A stretch of DNA of 64,000 nt, taken from Verrucomicrobiota bacterium. Its GTDB lineage: Bacteria > Verrucomicrobiota > Verrucomicrobiia > Opitutales > Opitutaceae. The notes under the pieces were generated by a model. The model made no database searches and had not been told where the DNA came from. It saw only the letters and a program-made list of their open reading frames with translations. The stretch's first letter is position 1; every line of letters starts with the position of its first letter. Positions 17,353 through 25,597 of the stretch are shown in pieces. Where the stretch lies: positions 50,450-114,449 of the forward strand of contig JAEZDN010000130.1 of NCBI GenBank assembly GCA_023433275.1, written 5' to 3'. A program made the position numbers and the translations under genes.

Positions 17353-18447
17353 TCAAGCCAGGACGGCGCCCCGGCTTTCGAAGGCGGCGATCTGCTCCAC
17401 CACCAACGCCGGAAGCTGGCCGCCCGCGATGTATCCCGCATTGGTCCATTCCACCGTCTCCGCAAAACCGAGCCGCGGGGTCCAGCCCAGCCGGTGGCGT
17501 GCGCGCTCAATGCAGAGGGACAGCGCCCGCGCTTCGTGGAGGTTGCCCGATCCCGTGACCGCCCACACGCGGCGGGGACCAAGCGCGGCGAGCGCTCGCA
17601 CCAGGTTTTCGACGGTATGATCGCCCGCCGGTCCCGGTCCGAAATTGCAGGTTTCCAAGAGCGGCTGGTTGCCGGCCTGGACCTGTGCCGCCATCGCCAA
17701 ATACCCGGACAGCGGCTCCAGCACGTGTTGCCATGGGCGGGTGGACGCGGGATTGCGCAGCTGCACAATTTCGCCGCGGTTCCATGCCCGGTAGCAATCG
17801 GGCACGATCCGGTCCTCACAGATGTCGCCGGCGCCGATTACATTGCCGGCCCGTGCGGTGACGACCGTGACCCCCGAGGGCGCCCCGAACGAAGCGCGCC
17901 AGGATGCGACCGCGATCTCACAGGCGGCCTTGGATGCACTGTATGGATCATGCCCCCCCAGGGGGTCATCTTCGCGATAAGCATATTCCCACTCGCGGTT
18001 GCGATAGACCTTGTCGGTGGTGACCGCGATGACAGTCACGGGCCGCCCGAGGGCCCGCGCCCCCTCCAGGACGTTGAGCGTACCACTCACGTTGGTATTC
18101 CAGGTGCCGAGCGGATCCCGATAGCTGCGCCGCACCAGAGCCTGCGCCGCCAGATGAAAGATGATTTCCGGATCAGCCCGGCGCACGGCTTCAGTTACCC
18201 GTGGCGCGTCGCGAATGTCCACCATTTGATGATCCATCCGCTTGTCCAGTTTCAATATCCCGAATAGCGCGTCGGGAGACTCCGGCGGCAGCGCCATGCC
18301 CGTCACCTTCCCGCCCGCGCGGAGCAGCCACTCGGTCAGCCATGCACCCTTGAAGCCGGTGTTGCCGGTCACCAGGATGCGTCGCCCCCTAACAGCTAGC
18401 GGGCGCACCGCGGATGGCATGGGGCGGGATGTCACCAGATCTTCCAT
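17353..18447 (-). CDS. rfbG: CDP-glucose 4,6-dehydratase
   Basis: A 364-residue extended SDR with RRILVTGNTGFKGAWLTEWL (NAD-binding loop with the family-typical TGNTGFKG), TTDKVYRNREW (the catalytic Asp and neighbouring residues), and DPYSASKAACEI containing the YxxxK pair. It converts CDP-glucose to CDP-4-keto-6-deoxyglucose with internally recycled NAD. The chosen ATG overlaps the rfbF stop by 16 nt; an internal ATG giving MPSAVRPLAV would leave an 11-nt gap and is equally possible. It pairs with rfbF immediately upstream, as in rfbFG operons. I see no adjacent ddhC-like (E1) dehydratase, so a 3,6-dideoxyhexose is less likely than a methyl-branched 6-deoxy sugar. Confidence 0.95.
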   Translation of the reverse strand: MEDLVTSRPMPSAVRPLAVRGRRILVTGNTGFKGAWLTEWLLRAGGKVTGMALPPESPDALFGILKLDKRMDHQMVDIRDAPRVTEAVRRADPEIIFHLAAQALVRRSYRDPLGTWNTNVSGTLNVLEGARALGRPVTVIAVTTDKVYRNREWEYAYREDDPLGGHDPYSASKAACEIAVASWRASFGAPSGVTVVTARAGNVIGAGDICEDRIVPDCYRAWNRGEIVQLRNPASTRPWQHVLEPLSGYLAMAAQVQAGNQPLLETCNFGPGPAGDHTVENLVRALAALGPRRVWAVTGSGNLHEARALSLCIERARHRLGWTPRLGFAETVEWTNAGYIAGGQLPALVVEQIAAFESRGAVLA

Positions 18448-19211
18448 TCAGCACGGCCTTCATCCCACAGTCGATTGAGGAGCACGTATTCCTGGTACGT
18501 ATCCATCGGCTGCCAGAATCCGTCGTGCAGGAAACAGCCGAGCTGGCCGTCGCGCGACATGGCCGTCAGCGGTTGTTGCTCGAAGATCAACCCCGGATCG
18601 TCATTTAGGTAATCGAAGACCCGCCGGTTCGCCACGAAGAAGCCGCCGTTGATGCGCCCGCCGGAGGTTTGCGCCTTTTCAAGGAAGGTGGTCACCCGCC
18701 CATCGCTGACCTGCAGTTCGCCCCACCGGCCGGGCGGCCGCACCCCCGTCAGTGTGAGGGCGCGCCCGCTCGCGCGATGATAGGCAATGGACGCGGTGAT
18801 ATCGACTCGCCCCACCCCGTCGCCGTAAGTCAGCAGGAATTCCTCATCGCCGCCGAGGAACTTCTCGATGCGTTTGATGCGTCCGCCCGTCATCGTTTCC
18901 TGGCCGGTGTCAGCCATCGTGACACTCCAGCCCTTCTCCTCGATCTCGGTGTAGAATTGCACGCCGTCGGGCTGTCCGATGCTGAGCTTAACGTCCGAGA
19001 GCATCCAGTGGAGATTGCGAAACCAGTCCTTGATGACCTCCCCCTTGTATCCCAGGCACAGGATGAACTCGGTGTGGCCGTGCGCCGCATAGGTCCGCAT
19101 GATGTGCCAGAGGATCGGGCGGCTGCCGATTGGCACCATGGGCTTGGGGCGGTATTCCGTCTCCTCGCGCAAACGCGTGCCTTTGCCACCACAGAGGATT
19201 ACGACTTTCAT
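18432..19211 (-). CDS. rfbF: Glucose-1-phosphate cytidylyltransferase
   Basis: A 259-residue nucleotidyltransferase that makes CDP-glucose from CTP and glucose-1-phosphate. The N-terminus carries VILCGGKGTRLREETEYRPK, the pyrophosphorylase loop in the form specific to RfbF. PMVPIGSRPILWHIM and LTYGDGVGRVDI follow, with the metal-binding Asp in the latter. The C-terminal end includes GFWQPMDTYQEYVLL, also typical of RfbF. The length matches the family (about 257). It begins the CDP-sugar block with rfbG. A 98-bp gap separates it from the GT2 gene upstream, one of the wider gaps in this cluster, so an internal promoter there is possible, though I see no convincing boxes. Confidence 0.96.
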   Translation of the reverse strand: MKVVILCGGKGTRLREETEYRPKPMVPIGSRPILWHIMRTYAAHGHTEFILCLGYKGEVIKDWFRNLHWMLSDVKLSIGQPDGVQFYTEIEEKGWSVTMADTGQETMTGGRIKRIEKFLGGDEEFLLTYGDGVGRVDITASIAYHRASGRALTLTGVRPPGRWGELQVSDGRVTTFLEKAQTSGGRINGGFFVANRRVFDYLNDDPGLIFEQQPLTAMSRDGQLGCFLHDGFWQPMDTYQEYVLLNRLWDEGRAEWKIW

Positions 19212-19309
19212 GCGCGACTGACTCCGGCGGGGGATTGGGAAAACATGGAGGAGTTGATTTGATCAACCGGAAGGTCGAATTCAACAGTGCATTTGCCCGG
19301 AAGCGCGGT

Positions 19310-20362
19310 TCAGCCGCGCCGCCGCCCCAGACGGCTCCAGGCGAACATCAGCCCGCGACGCAGGTCCCCGCCCAGCACCCGGCCAATGGCCGTGGTGCCG
19401 GCCCCCCAGACCAGCGCGAGGCTGCGCGGCAGCCAGATGATGGGCGCCAGCCAGAGCTTGTACAGCCACCGGCCATGGAAACGAGCATCCAGCAGCGCCC
19501 TCGCCTCCGCCAGGTTCCCGCGTCGCGCCAAACGCTGGTCGAACAGGTAAAAGGGGTAATAGGAGAATATCTTGTCCCGTTCCAGGCGGCGGATCGTGGC
19601 TTCGCGCAGGCCGAAGGGCCGGTGCGCATCGATGATTTGCCAGAGCTGCCCCACGAAAATCCGGGCGTATTCATAAGAGGCAGAATTCTGCCGCTTGCTC
19701 GCCACCAGGTAGCGGTCGATGAAAAGGTTTTCCGGCGAGGCGAGCGCCGCGCGCAATAGCAGGTGAAAGGTGGCCAGATCCGTCGAAATAAACTGGCGCG
19801 TCTCCACCCCTTGGAGCCGGGTCCGGTCCAGCACGAGCGCCGATGTGAGCGTGAAATATTTGCTCGTGGCGACGAGGAAATCATTGGCGTCCTGGAAAAC
19901 ACGCTCGCGGCCGCGCCCGCCCGGAAATTCGCGGCGAAAGTCCTCATCATAGCCATAAGGCCGGAGGCAAACCACCCCGTAACGCCCGGTGGCTAGGCGA
20001 TCCAGCAGCAATCCCAATGCCCCATCAACAAACAGGTCGTCATCACCCATCAGCAGCACATAGCGTCCTTGGGAAAGATCGAACGCCTGGGCGAAGTTAA
20101 GAGCCCAGCCGAGATTCTTCTCGTTTCGCACATACTGCACCGGCAGTCCCGCGGCGCGGGCCCTTTCGACCACCGCGCCCGTGTCGTCCGGGCTGCAATT
20201 GTCGGACACCAAAACCTCCACCTTCCCAGGCGGCACCCCGCGGAGCTCGGCGGCCAATTGCGCCAGGTTTTCAGCCAGGTAGCGGCCCCGATTCCAAGTC
20301 GGGATGGCCACGGTCAGCAACGGCTGATCGGCGAGGGGGCTAACAGCATGAAATTTTTCCAT
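19310..20362 (-). CDS. Glycosyltransferase family 2
   Basis: A 350-residue GT-A transferase. I start it at the ATG giving MEKFHAVSPLADQPLL, since the longer frame only adds 37 residues that run into the preceding small gene. LTVAIPTWNRGRYLAENL opens the nucleotide-binding fold, VLVSDNCSPDD is the second conserved acidic strand, and YVLLMGDDDLF near residue 110 is the DxD-type metal and donor site. About 130 C-terminal residues are helical and basic, probably membrane-associated. It should add a sugar to the growing lipid-linked unit in the cytoplasm. It lies 22 nt after the small membrane protein and belongs to the same transcription unit as wzx. Donor and acceptor cannot be told from the sequence. 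Confidence 0.88.
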   Translation of the reverse strand: MEKFHAVSPLADQPLLTVAIPTWNRGRYLAENLAQLAAELRGVPPGKVEVLVSDNCSPDDTGAVVERARAAGLPVQYVRNEKNLGWALNFAQAFDLSQGRYVLLMGDDDLFVDGALGLLLDRLATGRYGVVCLRPYGYDEDFRREFPGGRGRERVFQDANDFLVATSKYFTLTSALVLDRTRLQGVETRQFISTDLATFHLLLRAALASPENLFIDRYLVASKRQNSASYEYARIFVGQLWQIIDAHRPFGLREATIRRLERDKIFSYYPFYLFDQRLARRGNLAEARALLDARFHGRWLYKLWLAPIIWLPRSLALVWGAGTTAIGRVLGGDLRRGLMFAWSRLGRRRG

Positions 20363-20384
20363 ACGAGAGAAATGCAGTCGGGAC

Positions 20385-20630
20385 TCAGCCCCGGCCGGAA
20401 GCCAAAAACTCCGATTCGCACCTCCACCCGGTGCTGTTCTCCAGTTCACGGCAACGATGCAGCCTCCCCGCAAGCATCATCACAACCACTGTCACAACCG
20501 TCGCGATCACAGCCAGGAAAACGAGCCGCGCGCATCGGGTGCGGAGCGTGCCTCCCCTGCCGTCGAGGATCGCTTGCCGACTCACGGAAACCGCGCTGCG
20601 GTTCGCGTCGGCGCCACTAAGGATGCTCAT
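20385..20630 (-). CDS. Small single-span membrane protein, unknown function
   Basis: An 81-residue frame starting MSILSGADANRS. It has one hydrophobic helix (VFLAVIATVVTVVVMMLAG, about residues 36-55), a basic segment before it, and a short Cys-containing tail. Its ATG overlaps the stop of the Wzx-like gene in an ATGA arrangement, and it ends 22 nt before the GT2 start, so it exactly fills what would otherwise be a 264-bp hole in a very compact cluster. I recognise no family. Both the frame and the membrane helix are seen in the sequence; that it is a real gene is inference. It could be an accessory subunit of the flippase or a spurious frame. Confidence 0.5.
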   Translation of the reverse strand: MSILSGADANRSAVSVSRQAILDGRGGTLRTRCARLVFLAVIATVVTVVVMMLAGRLHRCRELENSTGWRCESEFLASGRG

Positions 20631-21988
20631 GGGGCAAAGGCGGCTCCTCCCCAGCCGGCCAGGAATCCGACCACCGCGATCCCCGCCCCTGCCAATAGGC
20701 CCTCCCAACCGATGGCAATCCGCCATCGTCTTCGGGTAACGGTCACTGCCGCTGCCGACCTCAGCACCATTTGAACCAGAAAGCCCAGGTAAATACCCAA
20801 CGGTCCCAGCCAGAGTAACAAGGCAACCAATACGCCCACGCCGATCAAGCTGCTCACAAAGTGAATCCTCATCATCGCCGGTCCCTTGTCGAAGGCCAGG
20901 AGGTAATTCTGGCAATGCCAGAACGGAACGATTGAAATATACCCGATAACCAGCAGGAGAAGCTCCAGCCTCATCGATTCATAGTTGGCCAGATTTCCGC
21001 CGATGAGCCCGGCTGCGATGGGAAAGAAATACACCAAGAGTGCTCCCGTGATTCCCAACACCACCGCTTCGCCCTGGAAGAAGCGACGATTACGTGCTTC
21101 CACTTCCTCCGCCGGTCGATCCTTGATCAGCCGATAAAATCGCGGACTCCAGACCTGGTTCATCGCCGTCGCCACCAACTGCATGAGGCCGGCGAGCATG
21201 AAAGCCAGGGCACACTTTGCCACCTCCTTCGAATCGAACAGCAATTCAGTGACGTAGTTGTTTCCATAGCCGCTCAACCATCCGAGAAACGCCACCGCGA
21301 TGAAAGGAGCGACGCGGGCCAGGATGGGACGACACTCACCGATCGATTTGGTGCAATGAAATGCACCGATTCCCCTCGCCCTGCCATAAATGAGTGCCAC
21401 GGCCAGGCCAATCGTTGCGCCCATATAATATGACCAAGCCGACATTTGGATCGCCACGGCCACCACACTGCCAATCAAACCGCTCAACGGGGCGATGAAG
21501 TTGAAATACAGGGACGCGGTATGCTTCTCCTCTAGCCGGACAAATTGCGCTTGGAGCGACGAGACCGCCAGCAGCCCCCCCGAGCCAGCTACCCAACAAT
21601 ATGTGTACAGGGCATCCCAGGCCCGACCGGCAACCAGCACGTACAGGACTGCCGCAAACAGGATCGCGACGCCCAAATTAACGACGCCGACCGCATTCGC
21701 GGCCGCAAACAAGCGCGCACGGTCTTGCCCGGTCTGGCACGACCTGAGGAGCGCGATGACCGATTCCACTATTCCGACCGCCCCAAACAGCGACACGGCG
21801 ACTTGGAGAGAGAATAGCATTCCCCAAGTCGCGTAATCCTCAACCGACAACCGTTTTGCCAACCAGAGGACGACCACGAACCCCGCCAACTTCAGAAAGC
21901 CGGCGGAGCCCGAGTAAAGCAGCACGTGCCAAACCATCGGGCTGAATCGATCGCGAAAAACCGGCCGGGAAACGAAATCAAAGGCCAT
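20627..21988 (-). CDS. wzx: Wzx-like polysaccharide flippase (MOP superfamily)
   Basis: A 453-residue protein with about 12-14 predicted hydrophobic helices, opening WHVLLYSGSAGFLKLAGFVV, then LWLAKRLSVEDYATWGML, the usual start of polysaccharide transporters of the PST/MOP type. YGNNYVTELLFDSKEVAKCALAF, around residues 245-267, matches the central region of that family. It should flip the undecaprenyl-PP-linked repeat unit across the inner membrane for polymerisation outside. Base composition is visibly less GC-rich than the flanking enzyme genes, common for wzx. It is followed with a 4-nt overlap by a small membrane protein and preceded by an FkbM methyltransferase after 114 bp. Confidence 0.88.
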   Translation of the reverse strand: MAFDFVSRPVFRDRFSPMVWHVLLYSGSAGFLKLAGFVVVLWLAKRLSVEDYATWGMLFSLQVAVSLFGAVGIVESVIALLRSCQTGQDRARLFAAANAVGVVNLGVAILFAAVLYVLVAGRAWDALYTYCWVAGSGGLLAVSSLQAQFVRLEEKHTASLYFNFIAPLSGLIGSVVAVAIQMSAWSYYMGATIGLAVALIYGRARGIGAFHCTKSIGECRPILARVAPFIAVAFLGWLSGYGNNYVTELLFDSKEVAKCALAFMLAGLMQLVATAMNQVWSPRFYRLIKDRPAEEVEARNRRFFQGEAVVLGITGALLVYFFPIAAGLIGGNLANYESMRLELLLLVIGYISIVPFWHCQNYLLAFDKGPAMMRIHFVSSLIGVGVLVALLLWLGPLGIYLGFLVQMVLRSAAAVTVTRRRWRIAIGWEGLLAGAGIAVVGFLAGWGGAAFAP

Positions 21989-22102
21989 TCAAGCAGTTGC
22001 CACGTCTGGCGTACTTCCCTTTCCCAAGAGAGGCGTGCAGCGATGGGCGGCCCGGTATCCGTCCACTTGCTCGCAAGCAATCCCGTGGGGCTGGGCGGCG
22101 TT

Positions 22103-22858
22103 TCAGGAAGTCGGCCCTCGCGCAGGACGGACAAAGGTGAAGTTCGAACCCTCCACCCAGAAGAGCTCAAAGCCGTAGCGAATCAGGCTCTGAATGGAAG
22201 CATTGATCGAAGCCAATCGGTCCGGCGTGGAATGCTGGGCCAATTCGTCAAATTCGATGCAAAGAATGCCAATCTGTATTTTGTCTTCGATAATTGTCCT
22301 GATCACCGAGTGCTCCGCGCCTTCAATGTCCATTTTGAAGAGCGAGATGCTTGTATGCCCCCGCGCCGCCATCACCTGCTGCAGACGCTTCGTCGGAACC
22401 TCGATAAACCGGTTGGTCCCCTCCAGGTTCGTGATGCTGTGCGATACTTGAGCTGGGTCGTCCGGGATATAGAACTTTACCGTGCCTTCCTTCTCCCAAA
22501 TTCCGACCTCCTCCAACTGATAATTCCTCACATCAGCCGTGTGCTTCTTGACGTAGGCAATGGCTCGCGGAGTCGGATCGAAAGCGAAAATCGGGCATCC
22601 GTACTGCTTGATCAACTCCAAGTCGAAAGAAATGTCCTCCCCGCAGCCCACACAGTAGCAGATCGATCCGGCCCCAAGCACGCCCTTCGGGATCGTCCAT
22701 CCGGCTTCCCCGCCCAGCCGGAGCGTTCGGCTTGCGTTGGACAAGGTCCGGAACAGCTCCCTGACCATCCCCAGTTTCAGCGCCACGCGGAAACTGTGAT
22801 AAAAGTAAATCCATGACTGAGGAAGTACTGCCTTACCGACTTTTTTGATGGTCTTCAT
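22103..22858 (-). CDS. FkbM family methyltransferase
   Basis: A 251-residue class I methyltransferase. SICYCVGCGEDISFDLELIKQ is the SAM-binding loop, CPIFAFDPTPRAIAYVKK the acidic strand-2 region, and SISLFKMDIEGAEHSVIRTI the FkbM signature. Such enzymes O-methylate sugars or lipid-linked intermediates. I place the start at the ATG of MKTIKKVGKAVLPQSW; an upstream in-frame start would add 23 residues of doubtful quality. The gene has clearly lower GC than its surroundings and more Lys/Ile codons, suggesting recent transfer. It lies between the Wzx-like and Wzy-like genes, so a methyl cap or decoration of the repeat unit is a reasonable inference. Confidence 0.88.
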   Translation of the reverse strand: MKTIKKVGKAVLPQSWIYFYHSFRVALKLGMVRELFRTLSNASRTLRLGGEAGWTIPKGVLGAGSICYCVGCGEDISFDLELIKQYGCPIFAFDPTPRAIAYVKKHTADVRNYQLEEVGIWEKEGTVKFYIPDDPAQVSHSITNLEGTNRFIEVPTKRLQQVMAARGHTSISLFKMDIEGAEHSVIRTIIEDKIQIGILCIEFDELAQHSTPDRLASINASIQSLIRYGFELFWVEGSNFTFVRPARGPTS

Positions 22859-23008
22859 TATAATCGCCAATCTGTGCTTGGGAGAAATCCGCTCATTCTG
22901 CCGTGGCGCCGGAAAGAGCAAATGCAAATTCTGCGCCGGGGACGCCGGTCCACCGCGGATGTCACGGGGCCGCAGGGTCGTGCTGCATACCTTGCGCGCC
23001 GCCCCTGC

Positions 23009-24307
23009 TCAAGCCCCTGTTCGCCCTTCGCCCCAGGCGATGACAGGTCCACCCTTCGCGCCTGCCTGCAGCTTCGGATGTCTTTCCCGCAATGCCTGGG
23101 CCAGCAGGCCAAAACAGAAGGCAAGAACGAATGCGCCTTCGGACTCCTTGAAGATATCATGGAAGAAACAATAGATCAGCGTGGCCACCATCCCCCAGAA
23201 CAACGCCGGCTGCCCGCGAAACAGCCAGCGCATTAACCTCGCCAGCAAATACAGATAAACGGCCAAGCCTAGAAACCCGGTCCGGAAGAGGACGTCAGTG
23301 TACTGATTGTGCGCAGAATTGGTTTCTGCGGGCGCGTCCGGCAGGATCCAAACACCGAGATACCCTGACCCCGTCAGGGGATGCCCAGAGACGTACCCCA
23401 CGATCGCCTTGGCTATTTCCACCCGGACGCCGGCCGAGGCATCGGGATTCGTCGCCTCGGACAAGGTCCTGTCCAGTTGAAACAACCGCTCTCCAAAAAA
23501 ATCAAAGGTCGTGGGCAGGAATACCCGCAGACAAACGCCCAATACCACCGCGACCGCCAGCGTCCCCGCCGCCCCCCAGAGGCCACGCACTGAGGGGCGG
23601 GTAAGCCACCGCAACGGATACACCATGGTAAACAGCACTACACTCCCTACGAGGGCCACGATTGCTCCACGAGAAAAAGTCAGCAATACACCGCCCAGGA
23701 GAACGGTAATGACGAGCCATTTCCCAGTCACGGCAGCCAGACCCCGCGCTCGCGAAAAATAGACGATCCAGGCCCCCATGATGTAAACGAACCCAAAGCG
23801 CTGGTCGCCCACCATGTCCTTAGCCCCGAAATGCAACTCCGCACCTCCCAAGGAAAAAAACAGGGCGGCGCTGGCCACCGCATAAAGCAAACCGATCCCC
23901 ACCACCGCCCACTTGAAAGCCCGTACGCTGATCGCGGAAAGCGGAACCACCACGTAGGAAAAATATGTCAGGAAAAGAAGAAAGCTTATGGTCCGCCGTA
24001 CGGTGAATCCGTATAGCTGGATTTGGCCGAGGAAACTGGCGAAAAAGATGCATGAAAAGACCAGCACCGCGCCTTGGAAAAGGCGCGGCACGCGACGAAA
24101 GCCCCCCGTCAATAGTACCCACCCGCAGGGCAGGAGTACAAAGCCGTAGTTGACCGACAGTTCGCTGTAAACCACCGGCACCAGAAACACCATGAAAGCC
24201 AGCGTCAGGCCGAGAAACCGCACGCCGGAGGCAGAACCAGCGCGAGAGTCCGCCTCGGGAGGAAAGCCCGGCATCACGGCCGCGGCAGCGTGATGACGCG
24301 GGATCAT
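23009..24307 (-). CDS. Wzy-like O-antigen polymerase / O-antigen ligase family protein
   Basis: A 432-residue integral membrane protein with roughly 10-12 hydrophobic helices and a large periplasmic loop around residues 290-350. That loop and the helix after it contain GHPLTGSGYLGVW and SAHNQYTDVLFRTGFLG, the His-bearing signature of the O-antigen ligase/polymerase (Wzy_C) family. LLTFSRGAIVALVG is the other conserved Arg-bearing segment. It should polymerise repeat units on undecaprenyl-PP in the periplasm, though ligase function cannot be excluded by sequence. The ATG of MIPRHHAAAAVMPG overlaps the stop of the upstream GT-B-like gene by 4 nt, which fixes the start. A 150-bp gap follows before the FkbM gene. 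Confidence 0.88.
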   Translation of the reverse strand: MIPRHHAAAAVMPGFPPEADSRAGSASGVRFLGLTLAFMVFLVPVVYSELSVNYGFVLLPCGWVLLTGGFRRVPRLFQGAVLVFSCIFFASFLGQIQLYGFTVRRTISFLLFLTYFSYVVVPLSAISVRAFKWAVVGIGLLYAVASAALFFSLGGAELHFGAKDMVGDQRFGFVYIMGAWIVYFSRARGLAAVTGKWLVITVLLGGVLLTFSRGAIVALVGSVVLFTMVYPLRWLTRPSVRGLWGAAGTLAVAVVLGVCLRVFLPTTFDFFGERLFQLDRTLSEATNPDASAGVRVEIAKAIVGYVSGHPLTGSGYLGVWILPDAPAETNSAHNQYTDVLFRTGFLGLAVYLYLLARLMRWLFRGQPALFWGMVATLIYCFFHDIFKESEGAFVLAFCFGLLAQALRERHPKLQAGAKGGPVIAWGEGRTGA

Positions 24308-25587
24308 GCCCTGGGCTGGAGCAGGCCGGTGCAAAGCGCGGCCACCCGATCCGGCATCTGTTCTGCAGGCAGGGGGCCCGCATTCTCCAAAATCCATGCC
24401 CGGGTTGCCGCCGGGTCGTGACGTTCCGCTTCCTGCAAAAGCCGGTTCGCCTCGTCCACCTCCTCCAAGAGCATGGCTCGCGGGTAGGTAAGCAGCACCT
24501 CACCGTAGGGACAGCCCCGCAATTTGCCAAAACTGGCGAGGAACAGCGGCAACCCCATCAAGGCCGGAACCAGCGACAGCGACGAAGGCTCGGTGATCGC
24601 GGCGCAGCAATTCCTAAGTCGCGGCACCAGGTCCTGGTTGGCGCAAACCTCCACCCCTGCCTCCTGCAGCCGGGCCAGCACGGTGCTGCGCCGGTGATCG
24701 GGGTGAGGCTTAAACAACAGGCGCCTCCCCTGCCGCTCCAGCGCCTGCTTCGTGTGAAGGATGTGCTCGATAAACTCCACCTCGGAAGTGAACACCCAAC
24801 CCGTGTAGACCAACCCCGTGTCGATGTACATCACATCGACCGCTTCGGGGCGCGGATCGTTCAGGTGCGAATCAATCAAATCCGCGGTCAATCCGAACTG
24901 GATGAGGTCGGGATTGCCGACCGCCACGACATCCCCGGCGGCAAAACCATACTTGTCGCGGGCGTAACCGATATCCGCCGCCGTATAGACGCCACACTTC
25001 GACGTGCGCGCATCGTCGGCCGACACCTTGATGAAGCGGCCGCCCGTGATGTTCAGGATATCCTCCGCAAACCGCCGCCACTCCCGGCCGCTCGCTCCGG
25101 TCGACCAGAGGGATCCCCAGTAAGCCGGCCAAACATGGCGAAATGCCTTGTACAGGCGGCTGCTGGCAAAACGCGCCTGCGCGACAAAGCTCACCTTGTA
25201 CATCGAACCGCGATTGATCGCCTGCACCCCGATGACGCCGTGAAAAACGTGCACCGTGGGAATGCCGCGCATCCGGCAATATCGGTTGAGCGCGCGGTGC
25301 GCGAAGGTGTCGGTCGAAAAAAACAACACGGCGTCCGGCTGCTCCACGTCCAGGAGCCGCGCGAGGCTCTGTGAGCCATACGACGAGATGTCCCGCACCT
25401 CCAACTCGCCAAACTTTTCTCGCGCCGGACGATCCGGGTCGTTTCCCCATGATCCGAGGTGCACCAGCTTCATCTCCAGGCCGTGGCGCTGGAAAGCTGG
25501 CAGCAGCCGCGCAAAATGGTGCGCTCCGCCGGTCCAGTTGTCAAACCCCAGCACTTTCATTGGTCTTGATACCGTACGATCATCCAT
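24304..25587 (-). CDS. Probable GT-B fold glycosyltransferase, family unassigned
   Basis: A 427-residue soluble protein. The N-terminus (KVLGFDNWTGGAHHFARLL) resembles GT-B acceptor domains. HVFHGVIGVQAINRG near residue 115 recalls CDP-glycerol- or polysialyltransferase-like enzymes. The C-terminal domain contains RLLFKPHPDHR, AAITEPSSLSLVPALMG and ASFGKLRGCPYGEVLL, a pattern seen in GT-B proteins that use a CMP- or CDP-linked donor (KPHP and the conserved Ser/Glu). It follows pseI by 10 nt. Transfer of the CMP-activated nonulosonate made by the upstream pse genes is an attractive inference, not shown. An alternative start gives MKVLGFDNW, 9 codons in. Exact family and donor are uncertain. 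Confidence 0.68.
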   Translation of the reverse strand: MDDRTVSRPMKVLGFDNWTGGAHHFARLLPAFQRHGLEMKLVHLGSWGNDPDRPAREKFGELEVRDISSYGSQSLARLLDVEQPDAVLFFSTDTFAHRALNRYCRMRGIPTVHVFHGVIGVQAINRGSMYKVSFVAQARFASSRLYKAFRHVWPAYWGSLWSTGASGREWRRFAEDILNITGGRFIKVSADDARTSKCGVYTAADIGYARDKYGFAAGDVVAVGNPDLIQFGLTADLIDSHLNDPRPEAVDVMYIDTGLVYTGWVFTSEVEFIEHILHTKQALERQGRRLLFKPHPDHRRSTVLARLQEAGVEVCANQDLVPRLRNCCAAITEPSSLSLVPALMGLPLFLASFGKLRGCPYGEVLLTYPRAMLLEEVDEANRLLQEAERHDPAATRAWILENAGPLPAEQMPDRVAALCTGLLQPRA

Positions 25588-25597
25588 GGCGTCGCGT

